From assembly GCA_902551735.1 (NCBI GenBank), contig CACDEK010000006.1, positions 1 through 33,398 of the forward strand: a stretch of 33,398 nucleotides of DNA, given 5' to 3'. The position numbers and the translations under genes are program-made. The DNA comes from an uncultured Pelagibacteraceae bacterium (GTDB lineage: Bacteria > Pseudomonadota > Alphaproteobacteria > Pelagibacterales > Pelagibacteraceae). The notes below the pieces were generated by a model. The model did not search any database. It was not told the DNA's origin and saw nothing but the letters and a program-made list of their open reading frames with translations. Shown here piece by piece: positions 29,150-33,398 of the stretch (positions are counted from its first letter, which is position 1; each line of letters opens with the position of its first letter).

Positions 29150-30352
29150 ATGTATTTTATAAATCCATTTAAAGGACTTAGACCACAAAAAGAAGATGCT
29201 TCATCAGTGGCTATTGCTAGCACAGATCATTTGTCAGAAAAAGATGTTAGTGATTTTAAAAAAAATAATCCCTGGAACTACTTAAATGTATTTACTGAAG
29301 AGAGTAATTCAAAATCAAAAGAACAATTTGAATTAATGAAAGAAAAATCAATTTTAACTAAAGATAAAGACAATTCTTTTTATATTTATAAAATTTCAAC
29401 AGGTAATCATTCCCAAGTAGGAATAGTTGGCACTGCCAAGCTTTCTGCATATGATAATCTTCATATTAGAGGTCATGAAGAGATCTTTTTAGAAAGAGCA
29501 CAAAAAAGATTGAAACAAATGGATAATTTGAATGCTCAAATTGGTCCTATATATGTGATTTATCCCGACAATCATAAATTGACTGAATTTATTAAAAAAG
29601 AGATAATTTCTAAACCCATTTATTCATTTATAGCATTAGATAAATGCAAACATGAAATGTGGATGATAAACGAAGAAGAAAAAGTTAAAAAAATTTGTGA
29701 TTTATTTAATTCTATCAACAGAATTTATATAGCTGATGGTCACCATAGAATGGAAGCTATTTCAAAACTATCTGAATTCAAAAAACATCAAAACCCAAAT
29801 CATACAGGTAATGAAGCTTATAATTATTTTATGGTCGCTATATTTCCACAAAGTCAAGCTAGATTACTCGATTATAATAGGTTGATAAAAGATCTTTACG
29901 GCTACTCTGAAAAAGATTTTATTAAAGAAATAAAAAAGAAATTTAATGTAGAAAAACAGAATTCACCATACAAACCGAAAAAACCGCAAACTTTTGGAAT
30001 GTATTTAGATAAAAAATGGTATTCGCTAGAATTAAAAGAGCCACCCGAACCAAATTTATTTCATATAATAAATTTAGATATTAATTTATTACAATATTAC
30101 TTATTGGAACCAACTTTAGGAATTGGCGACCCCAGATATGATAATAGAATAGATTTTTTAGCTGGTTTTCATGGCTTAGAAGGAATTGAAAAAAAAGTTG
30201 ATTCGAAAGAAGCAAAAGTTGGCTTTTCTTTTTTTGCAACACAAATGGAAAACGTAATAAGTTTTGCAGATAAAAAATTAAACATGCCACCAAAATCAAC
30301 ATGGTTTGATCCCAAACCTTTAGATGGACTCGTTGCTTATGATTTTGAATAA
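29150..30352 (+). CDS. DUF1015 family protein
   Basis: MYFINPFKGLRPQKEDASSVAIASTDHLSEKDVSDFKKNNPWNYLNV...RIYIADGHHRMEAISKL; the DGHHR motif is characteristic. Confidence 0.9.
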   Translation: MYFINPFKGLRPQKEDASSVAIASTDHLSEKDVSDFKKNNPWNYLNVFTEESNSKSKEQFELMKEKSILTKDKDNSFYIYKISTGNHSQVGIVGTAKLSAYDNLHIRGHEEIFLERAQKRLKQMDNLNAQIGPIYVIYPDNHKLTEFIKKEIISKPIYSFIALDKCKHEMWMINEEEKVKKICDLFNSINRIYIADGHHRMEAISKLSEFKKHQNPNHTGNEAYNYFMVAIFPQSQARLLDYNRLIKDLYGYSEKDFIKEIKKKFNVEKQNSPYKPKKPQTFGMYLDKKWYSLELKEPPEPNLFHIINLDINLLQYYLLEPTLGIGDPRYDNRIDFLAGFHGLEGIEKKVDSKEAKVGFSFFATQMENVISFADKKLNMPPKSTWFDPKPLDGLVAYDFE

Positions 30353-30464
30353 ATTAGATTTTATTAATTTAAAATAAAAAATTCTTCTTTTATAGTTCTA
30401 AAAAATATATATAAAAAAAATAATGATAAGTTTTTTTAAAAAGAAATATACGTAAAATATATCT

Positions 30465-31619
30465 ATGGACAAACCAACAATAAAACCTAGTAATCCAAAT
30501 TTTTCTAGTGGACCATGTTCTAAACGTCCAGGTTGGTCTATGGATGTGTTAAAAAATACACCTATAGGAAGATCTCATAGACATAAAGTATGTAAAGAAA
30601 AACTTAATGAAGTAATAATTAAATCTAAAAAAATTCTTCAACTACCTGATTCTTATCATGTAGGTATAATGACAGGATCAAATACAGGAGCTTTGGAAGC
30701 TGCTCTATGGTCACTTTTAGGTTGTAAAGGTGTTGATGTTTTAGCATGGGAAAATTTCGGAAAAGATTGGGTTATAGATATACTTGATCAACTAAAAATA
30801 AAAGATGTCAACAGCTACGTAACAGATTATGGAGTTCTTCCTGATTTATCTAAAGTAAATTTTAAAAACGATGTAGTCTTTACTTGGAATGGCACAACAG
30901 CAGGTGTCAGAATTCCTAATGGAGACTGGATACCAGAAGACAGAGAAGGTTTAACAATTTGTGATGCAACATCAGGTATTTTTGCGATGGATATTGATTA
31001 TAATAAACTTGATGTAATTACATGGTCGTGGCAAAAAGTTTTAGGTGCAGAAGCTGCCCATGGAATGATAGCTTTATCTCCACGCGCAGTTCAAAGATTA
31101 GAAACACATGTCCCTTCATGGCCTATTCCAAAATTATTTAGACTAGCAAATAAGAAAAAATTAATTAAAGGTATATTCGAGGGTGGCACAATTAATACGC
31201 CCTCAATGATTTGTGTTGAAGATGGCTTAGATGCTTTAAATTGGGTTGAGTCAATAGGTGGAACCAAAGAATTAATTAAAATTTCAAATGAAAATTTAAA
31301 AATAGTAGAAGATTGGGTTACTAAAAGTGATTTATTTAAGTTTATGTGTGAAGATAAAAAATCAAGATCATCAACAAGTATTACTTTATTAATTAAAGAT
31401 GAATGGTTTAGTAAATTCAATGAAGAAGAACAAAGAGCAGTATTGAAAAAGTTGTTTGTAATTCTTGAAAAGGAAGGTGTAGCAAATGACATCAATGGAT
31501 ACCCCAAAGCACCACCTAGTATAAGAATATGGGGTGGTTCAACAGTTCAAAACGAAGATATAAAAGCACTTCTTCCATGGATAGATTGGGCATATAATTC
31601 AATAAAAAATAATGCCTAA
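30465..31619 (+). CDS. serC: phosphoserine transaminase
   Basis: KPSNPNFSSGPCSKRPGWSMDVLKNTPIGRSHRHKVCKEKL...VFTWNGTTAGVRIPNGDWI...DATSGIFAMDIDYNKLDVITWSWQKVLGAEAAHGMIALSPRAV; followed by serA. Confidence 0.95.
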   Translation: MDKPTIKPSNPNFSSGPCSKRPGWSMDVLKNTPIGRSHRHKVCKEKLNEVIIKSKKILQLPDSYHVGIMTGSNTGALEAALWSLLGCKGVDVLAWENFGKDWVIDILDQLKIKDVNSYVTDYGVLPDLSKVNFKNDVVFTWNGTTAGVRIPNGDWIPEDREGLTICDATSGIFAMDIDYNKLDVITWSWQKVLGAEAAHGMIALSPRAVQRLETHVPSWPIPKLFRLANKKKLIKGIFEGGTINTPSMICVEDGLDALNWVESIGGTKELIKISNENLKIVEDWVTKSDLFKFMCEDKKSRSSTSITLLIKDEWFSKFNEEEQRAVLKKLFVILEKEGVANDINGYPKAPPSIRIWGGSTVQNEDIKALLPWIDWAYNSIKNNA

Positions 31620-32547
31620 AGTTCTAATTTCAGATTCAATGAGCAATATTGCTCAAAAAATATTTGAAAAAAATAATATTACTGTAGATGTAAAAACAGG
31701 CCTTTCTGAAGAGGAGATTATAAAAATTATTCCTGATTATGATGGAATGGTTGTTAGATCAGCAACAAAAGTAACTAAAAATATTATTTCTGCTGCAAAA
31801 AATTTAAAAGTCATAGGTAGAGCTGGAGCAGGGGTAGATAATATCGATGTTTCTTATGCAAAAGAAAATAATATGATTGTTATGAATACTCCTGGTGGAA
31901 ATGCAAATGCAACTGCTGAACATGCGTTTGCTTTAATTATGTCAGTATTAAGAAAAATTCCTTTTGCAAATGAAACTACACATAAAGGCATGTGGGAGAA
32001 AAAAAATATTAAAGGTAACGAGTTATCAAAAAAGACTCTTGGTATTGTAGGATTTGGAAACGTAGGAGTTAGATTAAGTAATTTAGTTAAAGGTTTTGAT
32101 GTGAAAGTGCTGGTATACTCTAAATCATTAAAATCTAGAAAAGAAGATTATCCACATGTAGAAGATGTTAGCTTTGAAGAACTAATTTCTAAAAGTGACA
32201 TTATAAGTTTCCATTGCAAAGCAACTAAAGAAGGTAAACCATTAATATCAAAAGACCATTATAAAAAAATGAAAAAAACAGCATATATAATTAATGCTGC
32301 AAGAGGAAATATTGTTGATGAAAAAGATTTAAATGATGCTCTTAATGAAAATTTAATTGCAGGAGCAGCTATTGATGTTTTTTCAAAAGAACCAGCCAAA
32401 GAAAATATATTATTTAACAATCCTAAAATAATTTTAACTCCTCACATAGCTGCATCAACATCTGAAGCTTCGGTAGTTGTAGCTGAAATGGTAGCCAATC
32501 AAATTTGCGATTTCTTACTTAATAAAGTTCAAAAAAATATAGTATAA
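31612..32547 (+). CDS. serA: D-3-phosphoglycerate dehydrogenase, short form without C-terminal regulatory domains
   Basis: VIGRAGAGVDNIDVSYAKENNMIVMNTPGGNANATAEHAFALIMSVLR...LGIVGFGNVGVRLSNL...NAARGNIVDEKDL...LTPHIAASTSEAS; ends at 311 aa. Confidence 0.92.
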   Translation: MPKVLISDSMSNIAQKIFEKNNITVDVKTGLSEEEIIKIIPDYDGMVVRSATKVTKNIISAAKNLKVIGRAGAGVDNIDVSYAKENNMIVMNTPGGNANATAEHAFALIMSVLRKIPFANETTHKGMWEKKNIKGNELSKKTLGIVGFGNVGVRLSNLVKGFDVKVLVYSKSLKSRKEDYPHVEDVSFEELISKSDIISFHCKATKEGKPLISKDHYKKMKKTAYIINAARGNIVDEKDLNDALNENLIAGAAIDVFSKEPAKENILFNNPKIILTPHIAASTSEASVVVAEMVANQICDFLLNKVQKNIV

Positions 32548-32549
32548 TA

Positions 32550-33398
32550 TTAATTTTTACATTTTGAATTGTTGCTAAGATCTTTAATTTTGGATATTAA
32601 TTCTTGATTATTAATAATTCTGCTCCAATTTAACCAATAAATTTCATCATTACTTGCTTTATTTAAATATTCCCATTCAAGTTCTCCAACGGAATTAAAA
32701 AAAAGCATTCTACCGTGATCGGTTTGTTCAACCATTAATGATCCATCATTTAAAAAATCATTTAAACCATTAGAACCAGTTATGACTTTATTATTAATTA
32801 GCGAGTCATTAAATTTTTTTGAAAACTTTTCTGTATCAAAATCGTATATTAAAATTTCAGTGGAAAAAGTTTTTATACCATCCAAGGTATATTGAACATT
32901 ATTATTAAATATAGAAATTTTATTTTCCGATATAATGTCAACATCATGTTGAGCATGAAATGGCCCTTTAATTATTTTAATTACCTCAGATGTATTTGGT
33001 CTATATAATATAATCATTAAAGAGTTCCTTAATGATAAAAATATATCTCCTTTTTTCCAAAATTTTCCATTTTCTAATACTGGCTGAATATCATTTAAGT
33101 GAAAAGGATCGGTATGAGTAAAATCTTTTTCATGTAGAAGCGAAGCTTTTAAAAGAATTTCTGTAAGTGACTTCTGATATAATATTTTTCCTTCAGGTGA
33201 TATTTTTGTAATTGCATCATCATAAAATTTTTCGCCCTTTTTATATTTTTGTGCACCTTGAGAATATGGATACATTCTTGTAGGAACCCAAAAATTTCCA
33301 TCTTCATCAATTTCAAGAGAGTGATGAAAAGGATCCTGATCGTTTATCCAAGAAATTTTTCCACAAAAATTAATTTTAATTAATGGAGAATCTGTATG
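32550..33398 (-). CDS. arylsulfotransferase (ASST)-like protein, 5' end outside window
   Basis: The frame stays open from the track Met at 33275 to the window edge (HTDSPLIKINFCGKISWINDQDPFHHSLEIDEDGNFWVPTRMYPYSQ...), then TKISPEGKILYQKSL...HTDPFHLNDIQPV...GPFHAQHDVDII. Confidence 0.75.
   Translation of the reverse strand, partial: HTDSPLIKINFCGKISWINDQDPFHHSLEIDEDGNFWVPTRMYPYSQGAQKYKKGEKFYDDAITKISPEGKILYQKSLTEILLKASLLHEKDFTHTDPFHLNDIQPVLENGKFWKKGDIFLSLRNSLMIILYRPNTSEVIKIIKGPFHAQHDVDIISENKISIFNNNVQYTLDGIKTFSTEILIYDFDTEKFSKKFNDSLINNKVITGSNGLNDFLNDGSLMVEQTDHGRMLFFNSVGELEWEYLNKASNDEIYWLNWSRIINNQELISKIKDLSNNSKCKN

Noticed and set aside
30081-30302. Antisense ORF inside the DUF1015 gene
   Set aside because: Antisense, Leu/Phe-rich, no domain.
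31091-31507. 138-aa antisense ORF inside serC
   Set aside because: Longest antisense ORF, but covered by the conserved serC reading frame and without recognisable features.
1-33398. rRNA/tRNA genes, CRISPR arrays, transposons, toxin-antitoxin or phage-defence systems
   Set aside because: Intergenic gaps are short and AT-only; I saw no cloverleaf, regular spaced repeats, transposase or defence-domain motifs.

Overview
The window is a very AT-rich, tightly packed bacterial segment. Gene content and style suggest Pelagibacterales/SAR11 or a similar streamlined marine alphaproteobacterium; this is inference, as no marker search was possible. Housekeeping content includes: the 3' part of glmS with an apparent one-base frameshift in an A8 run; class II DAHP synthase; nadE, cysS, cimA, a DUF1989 protein, a TrmJ-like methyltransferase and rpsD; a minus-strand run sfsA-map-purB-purC-purS-purQ-purL-bolA-grxD; a cinA-N domain gene and a gamma-glutamylcyclotransferase-like gene; trpB2-DUF1015-serC-serA; and an arylsulfotransferase-like gene cut by the right edge. 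Accessory surface-glycan genes sit among them: GT-C-like membrane proteins, an FkbM methyltransferase, a GT9 protein, and a compact island at 4875-10306 (SAM methyltransferase, GT2, GDP-mannose 4,6-dehydratase, DegT aminotransferase, zinc-binding-type C-methyltransferase, two tandem cupins). The best leads for undescribed biology are: (1) the island, read as a possible GDP-linked branched (C-methylated) amino-sugar pathway; (2) its tandem cupins, where the second copy has lost two of the active-site/ligand His of the first; and (3) the trpB2-DUF1015-serC-serA run, read as a possible O-phosphoserine module. I saw no rRNA, tRNA, CRISPR array or transposase.
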